A stretch of 64,000 nt of DNA from UBA4575 sp002386945 (lineage in GTDB: Bacteria; Pseudomonadota; Gammaproteobacteria; UBA4575). The translations under genes and the position numbers were made by a program. The notes beneath the pieces were generated by a model. That model worked only from the letters and a program-made list of their open reading frames with translations, made no database searches and was not told where the DNA came from. The first letter of the stretch is position 1. The number at the start of each line of letters is the position of its first letter. Below are positions 31,901 to 40,874 of the stretch, one piece after another. The stretch lies in the NCBI GenBank assembly GCA_943789445.1, contig CALSUC010000001.1, positions 1 to 64,000 of the forward strand. Reading direction: 5' to 3'.

Positions 31901-34900
31901 CTGAATTAGCAGCGGTGACCAGTGTTTGTACTTCTGCAGTAGTATCCGCACCACCTGTAGCAGCGGCTAATACATTAGCATTGACCGCCGCTAAGTTAGT
32001 TGCGGTCACGCCAGTAACACCTGCAGCCGTGTAATCGGCTACAACCAGTGCCGCAGGCGATGAGCCGTCACCATTGTTGTAAGCTTCTATTTTGGTTACC
32101 GCTGAATTAGCAGCGGTGACCAGTGTTTGTACTTCTGCAGTAGTATCCGCACCACCTGTAGCAGCGGCTAATACATTAGCATTGACCGCCGCTAAGTTAG
32201 TCTGCGGTCACGCCAGTAACACCAGCAGCCGTGTAATCGGCTACAGCCAGTGCCGCAGGCGATGAGCCGTCACCATTGTTGTAAGCTTCTATTTTGGTTA
32301 CCGCAGTATTTAACGCAGTAATCACGGTTTGTACTTCTGCAGCAGTATCCGCACCACCTGTAGCAAGCGCTAAGACCTTAACATTGGCAGCAGCGATATT
32401 ATCCGCAGTTACTCCCGTTATTCCTGCAGCCGTGTAATCGGCTACAACCAGTGCCGCAGGCGATGAGCCGTCACCATTGTTGTAAGCTTCTATTTTGGTT
32501 ACCGCAGTATTTAACGCAGTAATCACGGTTTGTACTTCTGCAGCAGTATCCGCACCACCTGTAGCAAGCGCTAAGACCTTAACATTGGCAGCAGCGATAT
32601 TATCCGCAGTTACTCCCGTTATTCCTGCAGCCGTGTAATCGGCTACAACCAGTGCCGCAGGCGATGAGCCGTCACCATTGTTGTAAGCTTCTATTTTGGT
32701 TACCGCAGTATTTAACGCAGTAATCACGGTTTGTACTTCTGCAGCAGTATCCGCACCACCTGTAGCAAGCGCTAAGACCTTAACATTGGCAGCAGCGATA
32801 TTATCCGCAGTTACTCCCGTTATTCCTGCAGCCGTGTAATCGGCTACAACCAGTGCCGCAGGCGATGAGCCGTCACCATTGTTGTAAGCTTCTATTTTGG
32901 TTACCGCAGTATTTAACGCAGTAATCACGGTTTGTACTTCTGCAGCAGTATCCGCACCACCTGTAGCAAGCGCTAAGACCTTAACATTGGCAGCAGCGAT
33001 ATTATCCGCAGTTACTCCCGTTATTCCTGCAGCCGTGTAATCGGCTACATCCAGTGCCGCAGGCGATGAGCCGTCACCATTGTTGTAAGCTTCTATTTTG
33101 GTTACCGCAGTATTTAACGCAGTAATCACGGTTTGTACTTCTGCAGCAGTATCCGCACCACCTGTAGCAAGCGCTAAGACCTTAACATTGGCAGCAGCGA
33201 TATTATCCGCAGTTACTCCCGTTATTCCTGCAGCCGTGTAATCGGCTACATCCAGTGCCGCAGGCGATGAGCCGTCACCATTGTTGTAAGCTTCTATTTT
33301 GGTTACCGCAGTATTTAACGCAGTAATCACGGTTTGTACTTCTGCAGCAGTATCCGCACCACCTGTAGCAAGCGCTAAGACCTTAACATTGGCAGCAGCG
33401 ATATTATCCGCAGTTACTCCCGTTATTCCTGCAGCCGTGTAATCGGCTACATCCAGTGCCGCAGGCGATGAGCCGTCACCATTGTTGTAAGCTTCTATTT
33501 TGGTTACCGCAGTATTTAACGCAGTAATCACGGTTTGTACTTCTGCAGCAGTATCCGCACCACCTGTAGCAAGCGCTAAGACCTTAACATTGGCAGCAGC
33601 GATATTATCCGCAGTTACTCCCGTTATTCCTGCAGCCGTGTAATCGGCTACATCCAGTGCCGCAGGCGATGAGCCGTCACCATTGTTGTAAGCTTCTATT
33701 TTGGTTACCGCAGTATTTAACGCAGTAATCACGGTTTGTACTTCTGCAGCAGTATCCGCACCACCTGTAGCAAGCGCTAAGACCTTAACATTGGCAGCAG
33801 CGATATTATCCGCAGTTACTCCCGTTATTCCTGCAGCCGTGTAATCGGCTACATCCAGTGCCGCAGGCGATGAGCCGTCACCATTGTTGTAAGCTTCTAT
33901 TTTGGTTACCGCAGTATTTAACGCAGTAATCACGGTTTGTACTTCTGCAGCAGTATCCGCACCACCTGTAGCAAGCGCTAAGACCTTAACATTGGCAGCA
34001 GCGATATTATCCGCAGTTACTCCCGTTATTCCTGCAGCCGTGTAATCGGCTACATCCAGTGCCGCAGGCGATGAGCCGTCACCATTGTTGTAAGCTTCTA
34101 TTTTGGTTACCGCAGTATTTAACGCAGTAATCACGGTTTGTACTTCTGCAGCAGTATCCGCACCACCTGTAGCAAGCGCTAAGACCTTAACATTGGCAGC
34201 AGCGATATTATCCGCAGTTACTCCCGTTATTCCTGCAGCCGTGTAATCGGCTACATCCAGTGCCGCAGGCGATGAGCCGTCACCATTGTTGTAAGCTTCT
34301 ATTTTGGTTACCGCAGTATTTAACGCAGTAATCACGGTTTGTACTTCTGCAGCAGTATCCGCACCACCTGTAGCAAGCGCTAAGACCTTAACATTGGCAG
34401 CAGCGATATTATCCGCAGTTACTCCCGTTATTCCTGCAGCCGTGTAATCGGCTACAACCAGTGCCGCAGGCGATGAGCCGTCACCATTGTTGTAAGCTTC
34501 TATTTTGGTTACCGCAGTATTTAACGCAGTAATCACGGTTTGTACTTCTGCAGCAGTATCCGCACCACCTGTAGCAAGCGCTAAGACCTTAACATTGGCA
34601 GCAGCGATATTATCCGCAGTTACTCCCGTTATTCCTGCAGCCGTGTAATCGGCTACAACCAGTGCCGCAGGCGATGAGCCGTCACCATTGTTGTAAGCTT
34701 CTATTTTGGTTACCGCAGTATTTAACGCAGTAATCACGGTTTGTACTTCTGCAGCAGTATCCGCACCACCTGTAGCAAGCGCTAAGACCTTAACATTGGC
34801 AGCAGCGATATTATCCGCAGTTACTCCCGTTATTCCTGCAGCCGTGTAATCGGCTACAACCAGTGCCGCAGGCGATGAGCCGTCACCATTGTTGTAAGCT

Positions 34901-37900
34901 TCTATTTTGGTTACCGCAGTATTTAACGCAGTAATCACGGTTTGTACTTCTGCAGCAGTATCCGCACCACCTGTAGCAAGCGCTAAGACCTTAACATTGG
35001 CAGCAGCGATATTATCCGCAGTTACTCCCGTTATTCCTGCAGCCGTGTAATCGGCTACAGTCAGTGCCGCAGGCGTTGTGCCGTCACCATTGTTGTAAGC
35101 TTCTATTTTGGTTACCGCTATTAACAGCGCTTACCAGTGTTTGTACTTCTGCAGTAGTATCCGCACCACCTGTAGCAGCGGCTAATACACTGGCATTGAC
35201 CGCCGCTAAGTTAGTTGCGGTCACGCCAGTAACACCTGCAGCCGTGTAATCGGCTACAGTCAGTGCCGCAGGCGATGAGCCGTCACCATTGTTGTAAGCT
35301 TCTATTTTGGCTACCGCTGCATTAGCAGCGGTGACCAGTGTTTGTACTTCTGCAGTAGTATCCGCATCACCTGTAGCAGCGGCTAATACATTAGCATTGA
35401 CCGCCGCTAAGTTAGTTGCGGTCACGCCAGTAACACCTGCAGCCGTGTAATCGGCTACAACCAGTGCCGCAGGCGTTGTGCCGTCACCATTGTTGTAAGC
35501 TTCTATTTTGGCTACCGCTGAATTAGCAGCGGTGACCAGTGCTTGTACTTCTGCAGTAGTATCCGCACCACCTGTAGCAGCGGCTAATACATTAGCATTG
35601 ACCGCCGCTAAGTTAGTTGCGGTCAGCCAGTACCAGTAACACCTGCAGCCGTGTAATCGGCTACAATCAGTGCCGCAGGCGTTGTGCCGTCACCATTGTT
35701 GTAAGCTTCTATTTTGGCTACCGCTGCATTAACAGCGGTGACCAGTGCTTGTACTTCTGCAGTAGTATCCGCACCACCTGTAGCAGCGGCTAATACATTA
35801 GCATTGACGCCGCTAAGTTATCCGCGGTCACGCCAGTAACACCTGCAGCCGTGTAATCGGCTACAGTCAGTGCCGCAGGCGTTGTGCCGTCACCATTGTT
35901 GTAAGCTTCTATTTTGGCTAGCGCCGCTGCATTAACAGCGGTGACCAGTGCTTGTACTTCTGCAGTAGTATCCGCACCACCTGTAGCAGCGGCTAATACA
36001 CTGGCATTGACCGCCGCTAAGTTAGCTGTGGTCACGCCAGTAACACCTGCAGCCGTGTAATCGGCTACAGTCAGTGCCGCAGGCGTTGTGCCGTCACCAT
36101 TGTTGTAAGCTTCTATTTTGGCTACCGCTGAATTAGCAGCGGTGACCAGTGTTTGTACTTCTGCAGTAGTATCCGCACCACCTGTAGCAGCGGCTAATAC
36201 ATTAGCATTGACCGCCGCTAAGTTAGTTGCGGTCACGCCAGTAACACCTGCAGCCGTGTAATCGGCTACAACCAGTGCCGCAGGCGTTGTGCCGTCACCA
36301 TTGTTGTAAGCTTCTATTTTGGCTACCGCTGAATTAGCAGCGGTGACCAGTGCTTGTACTTCTGCAGTAGTATCCGCACCACCTGTAGCAGCGGCTAATA
36401 CATTAGCATTGACCGCCGCTAAGTTAGTTGCGGTCACGCCAGTAACACCTGCAGCCGTGTAATCGGCTACAACCAGTGCCGCAGGCGATGTGCCGTCACC
36501 ATTGTTGTAAGCTTCTATTTTGGCTACCGCTGCATTAGCAGCGGTGACCAGTGTTTGTACTTCTGCAGTAGTATCCGCACCACCTGTAGCAGCGGCTAAT
36601 ACACTGGCATTGACCGCCGCTAAGTTAGCTGCGGTCACGCCAGTAACACCTGCAGCCGTGTAATCGGCTACAGTCAGTGCCGCAGGCGTTGTGCCGTCAC
36701 CATTGTTGTAAGCTTCTATTTTGGCTACCGCTGCATTAGCAGCGGTGACCAGTGTTTGTACTTCTGCAGTAGTATCCGCACCACCTGTAGCAGCGGCTAA
36801 TACATTAGCATTGACCGCCGCTAAGTTAGCTGCGGTCACGCCAGTAACACCTGCAGCCGTGTAATCGGCTACAACCAGTGCCGCAGGCGTTGTGCCGTCA
36901 CCATTGTTGTAAGCTTCTATTTTGGCTACCGCTGAATTAGCAGCGGTGACCAGTGCTTGTACTTCTGCAGTAGTATCCGCACCACCTGTAGCAGCGGCTA
37001 ATACATTAGCATTGACCGCCGCTAAGTTAGTTGCGGTCACGCCAGTAACACCTGCAGCCGTGTAATCGGCTACAACCAGTGCCGCAGGCGTTGTGCCGTC
37101 ACCATTGTTGTAAGCTTCTATTTTGGCTAGCGCTGAATTAGCAGCGGTGACCAGTGCTTGTACTTCTGCAGTAGTATCCGCACCACCTGTAGCAGCGGCT
37201 AATACACTGGCATTGACCGCCGCTAAGTTAGTCTGCGGTCACGCCAGTAACACCTGCAGCCGTGTAATCGGCTACAGTCAGTGCCGCAGGCGTTGTGCCG
37301 TCACCATTGTTGTAAGCTTCTATTTTGGCTACCGCTGCATTAGCAGCGGTGACCAGTGTTTGTACTTCTGCAGTAGTATCCGCACCACCTGTAGCAGCGG
37401 CTAATACACTGGCATTGACCGCCGCTAAGTTAGTTGCGGTCACGCCAGTAACACCTGCAGCCGTGTAATCGGCTACAACCAGTGCCGCAGGCGTTGTGCC
37501 GTCACCATTGTTGTAAGCTTCTATTTTGGCTACCGCTGCATTAGCAGCGGTGACCAGTGCTTGTACTTCTGCAGTAGTATCCGCACCACCTGTAGCAGCG
37601 GCTAATACATTAGCATTGACCGCCGCTAAGTTATCCGCGGTCACGCCAGTAACACCTGCAGCCGTGTAATCGGCTACAATCAGTGCCGCAGGCGTTGTGC
37701 CGTCACCATTGTTGTAAGCTTCTATTTTGGCTACCGCTGAATTAGCAGCGGTGACCAGTGCTTGTACTTCTGCAGTAGTATCCGCACCACCTGTAGCAGC
37801 GGCTAATACATTAGCATTGACCGCCGCTAAGTTAGTCTGCGGTCACGCCAGTAACACCTGCAGCCGTGTAATCGGCTACAACCAGTGCCGCAGGCGTTGT

Positions 37901-40874
37901 GCCGTCACCATTGTTGTAAGCTTCTATTTTGGCTACCGCTGCATTAGCAGCGGTGACCAGTGCTTGTACTTCTGCAGTAGTATCCGCACCACCTGTAGCA
38001 GCGGCTAATACATTAGCATTGACCGCCGCTAAGTTAGTTGCGGTCACGCCAGTAACACCTGCAGCCGTGTAATCGGCTACAGTCAGTGCCGCAGGCGTTG
38101 TGCCGTCACCATTGTTGTAAGCTTCTATTTTGGCTACCGCTGAATTAGCAGCGGTGACCAGTGTTTGTACTTCTGCAGTAGTATCCGCACCACCTGTAGC
38201 AGCGGCTAATACATTAGCATTGACCGCCGCTAAGTTAGTTGCGGTCACGCCAGTAACACCTGCAGCCGTGTAATCGGCTACAACCAGTGCCGCAGGCGTT
38301 GTGCCGTCACCATTGTTGTAAGCTTCTATTTTGGCTACCGCTGAATTAGCAGCGGTGACCAGTGTTTGTACTTCTGCAGTAGTATCCGCACCACCTGTAG
38401 CAGCGGCTAATACATTGGCATTGACGGCCGCTAAGTTAGTTGCGGTCACGCCAGTAACACCTGCAGCCGTGTAATCGGCTACAACCAGTGCCGCAGGCGT
38501 TGTGCCGTCACCATTGTTGTAAGCTTCTATTTTGGCTACCGCTGAATTAGCAGCGGTGACCAGTGCTTGTACTTCTGCAGTAGTATCCGCACCACCTGTA
38601 GCAGCGGCTAATACATTAGCATTGACCGCCGCTAAGTTAGTTGCGGTCACGCCAGTAACACCTGCAGCCGTGTAATCGGCTACAGTCAGTGCCGCAGGCG
38701 TTGTGCCGTCACCATTGTTGTAAGCTTCTATTTTGGCTACCGCTGCATTAGCAGCGGTGACCAGTGTTTGTACTTCTGCAGTAGTATCCGCACCACCTGT
38801 AGCAGCGGCTAATACACTGGCATTGACCGCCGCTAAGTTAGTTGCGGTCACGCCAGTAACACCTGCAGCCGTGTAATCGGCTACAGTCAGTGCCGCAGGC
38901 GTTGTGCCGTCACCATTGTTGTAAGCTTCTATTTTGGCTACCGCTGAATTAGCAGCGGTGACCAGTGCTTGTACTTCTGCAGTAGTATCCGCACCACCTG
39001 TAGCAGCGGCTAATACATTAGCATTGACCGCCGCTAAGTTAGTTGCGGTCACGCCAGTAACACCTGCAGCCGTGTAATCGGCTACAGTCAGTGCCGCAGG
39101 CGTTGTGCCGTCACCATTGTTGTAAGCTTCTATTTTGGCTACGCTGCATTAGCAGCGGTGACCAGTGTTTGTACTTCTGCAGTAGTATCCGCACCACCTG
39201 TAGCAGCGGCTAATACACTGGCATTGACCGCCGCTAAGTTAGTTGCGGTCACGCCAGTAACACCTGCAGCCGTGTAATCGGCTACAGTCAGTGCCGCAGG
39301 CGTTGTGCCGTCACCATTGTTGTAAGCTTCTATTTTGGCTACCGCTGAATTAGCAGCGGTTACCAGTGTTTGTACTTCTGCAGTAGTATCTGCACCACCT
39401 GTAGCAGCGGCTAATACACTGGCATTGACCGCCGCTAAGTTAGTTGCGGTCACGCCAGTAACACCTGCAGCCGTGTAATCCTCCAGCGTTAACGCCGGCA
39501 GAACAGTACTTGCACTACTGTAGGCTTCAAGGACCTTCGAGTGGACTGATGTCCAATTGTGTTCTGGCAGTTAATTTTGCTACCTCAGGGATTCCCTCAG
39601 CAGAAAGGGTAAGACTCGCTTTGGCTTCATTTGAGAAGGTGTCGCCAGTCATTTGACTACTGAGTGTAGCCATCACTTGTTCCGTCGTTTGGCCTAACAT
39701 CTCTTCTTGAGCGGAAATCAGAGACAAAGCGATACCGTATGCATCTGGCGTTTGGGAGGTACCACTAGCGTCTAGCGTAAAAACAGGCGCTGCTAGGATA
39801 TCATCAACACCAAACGCTGTTCCCACATTCGTATTCGCTGCGTTAGTTGCAGCCTCTGTCAGAGGCTGTGTAAAGCTAACTGCACTTGAAGTAGCGCTAA
39901 CACCGGCTTGAGTTGCAGCCATATGGGTTAATGGGGTCAGACTAATGCTAACATTTCCACTACCATCCACATTGGCAATTGCGAGTAGATTATCGGGGGC
40001 ATCTAAACTGGCACCTGTTGCTTCATCACGATAATCTACGCCACTGCTAGCATCCACGAGACGTGCAATTATAGTACCGCTATAGCCAGTAGCATCTGTA
40101 TATTCAAAGGCACCTGTTGCAGGGTTAAAGGTGCTACTCGTCCCTAGAAGGGTGCCGTCTGCACGGTATAGTTCTATGGTTAGATCGGTATTGTCAGACA
40201 GAACAGGTCCAAGACCGACCACAATACTGTAGTTCACTCCTGTTAAGCCAGCGCCAACAGCCACCGCCAGAGCCACCGCCACTTATTGCTACCCCGCCAA
40301 TAGCAGCAACAGTAGCGAAACTTAGAACGGAACTACTAACACTAGCCGCTGCCTCTTCGGTCGCTACTTCAGCTCTCAGCCTCAGCAATACATCACCCAG
40401 TGCTAATTGATTGCTTTGCGCTTGCTGAATAGCGTTAGTTAAAGCAGATTGTCCCTGAGCTAATTCCATTAATGTAAGCATATCGCCATGCGCCAACATC
40501 AACTGGCTACCATCGCCTAGCTCTAAACCGACACTGTCAGCAGGCAGACTGAAATAGCTCAAATCACCTTCAGCATTGCTCTCTAGAGCCATTTCGACAA
40601 CACATTCACCCTCGGCGCAGAGCGTGAAGTAATCTTGCAATACCATCGATTCATCTTCGGTAAACTGCAGACTGAGATCATCACCTAAGCGCAAGCCGAT
40701 GACCTGCTCTAGTGGTAGCAGCTTGGAGTCGATGCGTCGTAGGAATCGGTACGTTTCTCCCGCGCTTAACTGCAGCAGCAGGCTATCGCTAGCATGAGTG
40801 ACTATGACTTCTCGCTCTGATCCATCTGCCGAGGTAATAACTAAGACGATTTCTTCTTGAATTTTTTCACTCAT
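25905..40874 (-). CDS. Giant adhesin B: BapA-like prefix, about 57 x 67-aa repeats, two Ig/lectin cassettes, RTX and type I secretion C-terminus (frameshifted as assembled)
   Basis: About 15 kb, roughly 4,990 residues if read through. The N-terminus (MSEKIQEEIVLVITSADGSE) is almost identical to that of A through the prefix, linker and N-terminal Ig region. A stalk of about 57 67-residue modules (28090-39490) fills most of the protein. Two Ig-lectin cassettes (26340-28090) and an RTX/secretion C-terminus ending DNLVVL follow. Frame breaks occur at 40370, 40260 and 39535 and at many repeat sites with both alleles present. The start at 40874 follows AAAGGTAG; MIM at 40880 is the alternative. The design is a long stalk carrying few binding domains, in contrast to A. 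Role as adhesin is inferred from architecture. Confidence 0.85.
26023..26457 (-). CDS. C-terminal segment of adhesin B: RTX repeats and secretion region
   Basis: It follows the last lectin domain and carries GTSGADTLVGDANDNIIT, GGDGDDTMT and GSGGHDIFDF, then TDTISDFILGAEATADTDKL and DLSDLLSYTTGDDL. The reading is shifted near 26045 (VLDGGSRCHAKH); the correct frame continues as VMLNIDKDGASDF-like sequence to DNLVVL and stop at 25905. The sequence is diverged from the C-terminus of A, unlike the near-identical N-termini. Confidence 0.8.
   Translation of the reverse strand: MHVDTSLNTTGATLNDIVIKADNLTAGATDFIASSANFSVDTAGTAAIVGTSGADTLVGDANDNIITGGDGDDTMTGSGGHDIFDFNLSTLGNTDTISDFILGAEATADTDKLDLSDLLSYTTGDDLANFIQVLDGGSRCHAKH
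26340..28090 (-). repeat. Two Ig-lectin cassettes of adhesin B with one 67-aa module between them
   Basis: The LNDIV marker occurs near 26412 and 27379, 967 bp apart. The second Ig type is absent. Between the cassettes a single 67-residue module (about 27130-27330) replaces it, joining at TDFTAANALAKIEA on one side and EIQTLAFPPLIITL on the other. The lectin parts match those of gene A. Confidence 0.85.
28685..29794 (-). CDS. Open segment of adhesin B (67-aa modules)
   Basis: Five and a half modules in one frame, ending at 28740 where tagcaagcggctaagacc blends the two array variants tagcagcggctaatacc and tagcaagcgctaagacc. The blend puts both alleles together and shifts the frame. Confidence 0.45.
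   Translation of the reverse strand: MTTANLAAVNASVLAAATGGADTTAEVQTLVTAANAAVAKIEAYNNGDGSSPAALVVADYTAAGVTGVTATNLAAVNANVLAAATGGADTTAEVQTLVTAANSAVTKIEAYNNGDGTSPAALVVADYTAAGVTGVTTTNLAAVNANVLAAATGGADTTAEVQTLVTAANSAVTKIEAYNNGDGSSPAALVVADYTAAGVTGVTTTNLAAVNANVLAAATGGADTTAEVQALVTAANSAVTKIEAYNNGDGTTPAALVVADYTAAGVTGVTATNLAAVNANVLAAATGGADTTAEVQTLVTAANSAVTKIEAYNNGDGTTPAALVVADYTAAGVTGVTADNFAAANAKVLAACYRWCGYYCRSTNRGYCC
30385..31779 (-). CDS. Open segment of adhesin B (67-aa modules)
   Basis: Seven modules read in one frame. Both ends coincide with indels: the 5' end with acacttagcatt at 31769-31780 (a blend of acattagcatt and acactggcatt) and the 3' end with tagtctgcgg at 30387-30394. Confidence 0.45.
   Translation of the reverse strand: MLSVLAAATGGADTTAEVQTLVTAANSAVTKIEAYNNGDGTSPAALVVADYTAAGVTGVTATNLAAVNANVLAAATGGADTTAEVQTLVTAANAAVTKIEAYNNGDGTSPAALVVADYTAAGVTGVTAANLAAVNASVLAAATGGADTTAEVQTLVTAANSAVTKIEAYNNGDGTSPAALVVADYTAAGVTGVTATNLAAVNANVLAAATGGADTTAEVQALVTAANAAVTKIEAYNNGDGTSPAALVVADYTAAGVTGVTAANLAAVNANVLAAATGGADTTAEVQTLVTAANSAVAKIEAYNNGDGTTPAALVVADYTAAGVTGVTATNLAAVNANVLAAATGGADTTAEVQTLVTAANSAVTKIEAYNNGDGTSPAALVVADYTAAGVTGVTATNLAAVNANVLAAATGGADTTAEVQTLVTAANSAVTKIEAYNNGDGTSPAALVVADYTAAGVTGVTAD
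32197..34938 (-). CDS. Open segment of adhesin B across the homogeneous sub-block (913 codons)
   Basis: This is the longest open segment in gene B and contains no internal indel, in line with the absence of polymorphic columns in this block. It is not a separate gene; its first ATG is an internal Val/Ile-region codon (VITALNT read as MITALNT in this copy is only the first ATG after the upstream break). It shows that the frame is kept where the copies are identical. Confidence 0.5.
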   Translation of the reverse strand: MITALNTAVTKIEAYNNGDGSSPAALVVADYTAAGITGVTADNIAAANVKVLALATGGADTAAEVQTVITALNTAVTKIEAYNNGDGSSPAALVVADYTAAGITGVTADNIAAANVKVLALATGGADTAAEVQTVITALNTAVTKIEAYNNGDGSSPAALVVADYTAAGITGVTADNIAAANVKVLALATGGADTAAEVQTVITALNTAVTKIEAYNNGDGSSPAALDVADYTAAGITGVTADNIAAANVKVLALATGGADTAAEVQTVITALNTAVTKIEAYNNGDGSSPAALDVADYTAAGITGVTADNIAAANVKVLALATGGADTAAEVQTVITALNTAVTKIEAYNNGDGSSPAALDVADYTAAGITGVTADNIAAANVKVLALATGGADTAAEVQTVITALNTAVTKIEAYNNGDGSSPAALDVADYTAAGITGVTADNIAAANVKVLALATGGADTAAEVQTVITALNTAVTKIEAYNNGDGSSPAALDVADYTAAGITGVTADNIAAANVKVLALATGGADTAAEVQTVITALNTAVTKIEAYNNGDGSSPAALDVADYTAAGITGVTADNIAAANVKVLALATGGADTAAEVQTVITALNTAVTKIEAYNNGDGSSPAALDVADYTAAGITGVTADNIAAANVKVLALATGGADTAAEVQTVITALNTAVTKIEAYNNGDGSSPAALVVADYTAAGITGVTADNIAAANVKVLALATGGADTAAEVQTVITALNTAVTKIEAYNNGDGSSPAALVVADYTAAGITGVTADNIAAANVKVLALATGGADTAAEVQTVITALNTAVTKIEAYNNGDGSSPAALVVADYTAAGITGVTADNIAAANVKVLALATGGADTAAEVQTVITALNTAVTKIEAYNNGDGSSPAALAVADYTAAGVTGVTAD
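32300..35060 (-). repeat. Homogeneous 14-copy sub-block within the 201-bp array
   Basis: From 32361 to 34974 the marker tagcaag recurs 14 times at exactly 201 bp. These copies encode a distinct variant (NIAAANVKVLALATGG, TAAEVQTVITALNTAV, TAAGITGV). They are nearly identical; the main difference is one codon before ADY: three VV copies, seven DV copies, then three VV copies. This is the youngest expansion of the array. Confidence 0.92.
35790..37040 (-). CDS. Open segment of adhesin B (67-aa modules)
   Basis: Six modules in one frame, ending at a one-base loss near 35810 (attgacgccgct for attgaccgccgct). It is a fragment of the same gene. Confidence 0.45.
   Translation of the reverse strand: MTATNLAAVNANVLAAATGGADTTAEVQALVTAANSAVAKIEAYNNGDGTTPAALVVADYTAAGVTGVTAANLAAVNANVLAAATGGADTTAEVQTLVTAANAAVAKIEAYNNGDGTTPAALTVADYTAAGVTGVTAANLAAVNASVLAAATGGADTTAEVQTLVTAANAAVAKIEAYNNGDGTSPAALVVADYTAAGVTGVTATNLAAVNANVLAAATGGADTTAEVQALVTAANSAVAKIEAYNNGDGTTPAALVVADYTAAGVTGVTATNLAAVNANVLAAATGGADTTAEVQTLVTAANSAVAKIEAYNNGDGTTPAALTVADYTAAGVTGVTTANLAAVNASVLAAATGGADTTAEVQALVTAVNAAALAKIEAYNNGDGTTPAALTVADYTAAGVTGVTADNLAASMLMY
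37832..39052 (-). CDS. Open segment of adhesin B (67-aa modules)
   Basis: Six modules in one frame, ending at the tagtctgcgg insertion at 37834-37841. Copies here carry the DGTTPAAL variant, unlike the DGSSPAAL variant further downstream, so variants are clustered along the array. Confidence 0.45.
   Translation of the reverse strand: MTATNLAAVNANVLAAATGGADTTAEVQALVTAANSAVAKIEAYNNGDGTTPAALTVADYTAAGVTGVTATNLAAVNASVLAAATGGADTTAEVQTLVTAANAAVAKIEAYNNGDGTTPAALTVADYTAAGVTGVTATNLAAVNANVLAAATGGADTTAEVQALVTAANSAVAKIEAYNNGDGTTPAALVVADYTAAGVTGVTATNLAAVNANVLAAATGGADTTAEVQTLVTAANSAVAKIEAYNNGDGTTPAALVVADYTAAGVTGVTATNLAAVNANVLAAATGGADTTAEVQTLVTAANSAVAKIEAYNNGDGTTPAALTVADYTAAGVTGVTATNLAAVNANVLAAATGGADTTAEVQALVTAANAAVAKIEAYNNGDGTTPAALVVADYTAAGVTGVTAD
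39527..40282 (-). CDS. Second open segment of adhesin B (N-terminal Ig region)
   Basis: It carries on from the shift near 40260 with GLTGVNYSIVVGLG, DLTIELYRADGTLLG, NPATGAFEYTDATG and LTPLTHMAATQAG, the same N-terminal Ig-like region as in gene A. The frame is lost near 39535, where ttcgagtggactg replaces ctcgagtgcactg of gene A, just before the 67-residue array. Confidence 0.7.
   Translation of the reverse strand: MAVALAVAVGAGLTGVNYSIVVGLGPVLSDNTDLTIELYRADGTLLGTSSTFNPATGAFEYTDATGYSGTIIARLVDASSGVDYRDEATGASLDAPDNLLAIANVDGSGNVSISLTPLTHMAATQAGVSATSSAVSFTQPLTEAATNAANTNVGTAFGVDDILAAPVFTLDASGTSQTPDAYGIALSLISAQEEMLGQTTEQVMATLSSQMTGDTFSNEAKASLTLSAEGIPEVAKLTARTQLDISPLEGP
40194..40874 (-). CDS. N-terminal open segment of adhesin B (prefix domain)
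   Basis: Residues 1-160 repeat the BapA-like prefix of gene A with very few changes (for example HASDS for HANDS). The motif GLRLGDDLSLQFTEDESMVL followed by DYFTL is the part most like BapA/Bap prefix domains. The frame is lost around 40375 (LLRLRAEVATEE instead of AEAEVAEVATEE) and again at 40258-40262, where gacagccaccgcc replaces gacaccagagcc of gene A. Confidence 0.75.
   Translation of the reverse strand: MSEKIQEEIVLVITSADGSEREVIVTHASDSLLLQLSAGETYRFLRRIDSKLLPLEQVIGLRLGDDLSLQFTEDESMVLQDYFTLCAEGECVVEMALESNAEGDLSYFSLPADSVGLELGDGSQLMLAHGDMLTLMELAQGQSALTNAIQQAQSNQLALGDVLLRLRAEVATEEAAASVSSSVLSFATVAAIGGVAISGGGSGGGCWRWLNRSELQYCGRSWTCSV

Larger units (their letters stand above)
28090..39490 (-). 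repeat. Array of about 57 tandem 201-bp (67-residue) modules in adhesin B
   Basis: The marker gtaagcttct recurs every 201 bp (for example 30267, 30469, 30670, 32281, 32482), with 202 where an extra base is present. The unit encodes NLAAVNANVLAAATGG, ADTTAEVQTLVTAAN, KIEAYNNGDGT and PAALVVADYTAAGVTGVTA. Variants differ at a few codons: A/S in NANV/NASV, T/S in DGTT/DGSS, VV/TV/DV before ADY, T/A/D before NL. The span divided by 201 gives 56.7 copies. The array is in one frame apart from single-base indels. Confidence 0.93.

Noticed and set aside
28090..39490. CRISPR array
   Set aside because: The period is 201 bp with no unique spacers; the repeats are coding and read in one frame.
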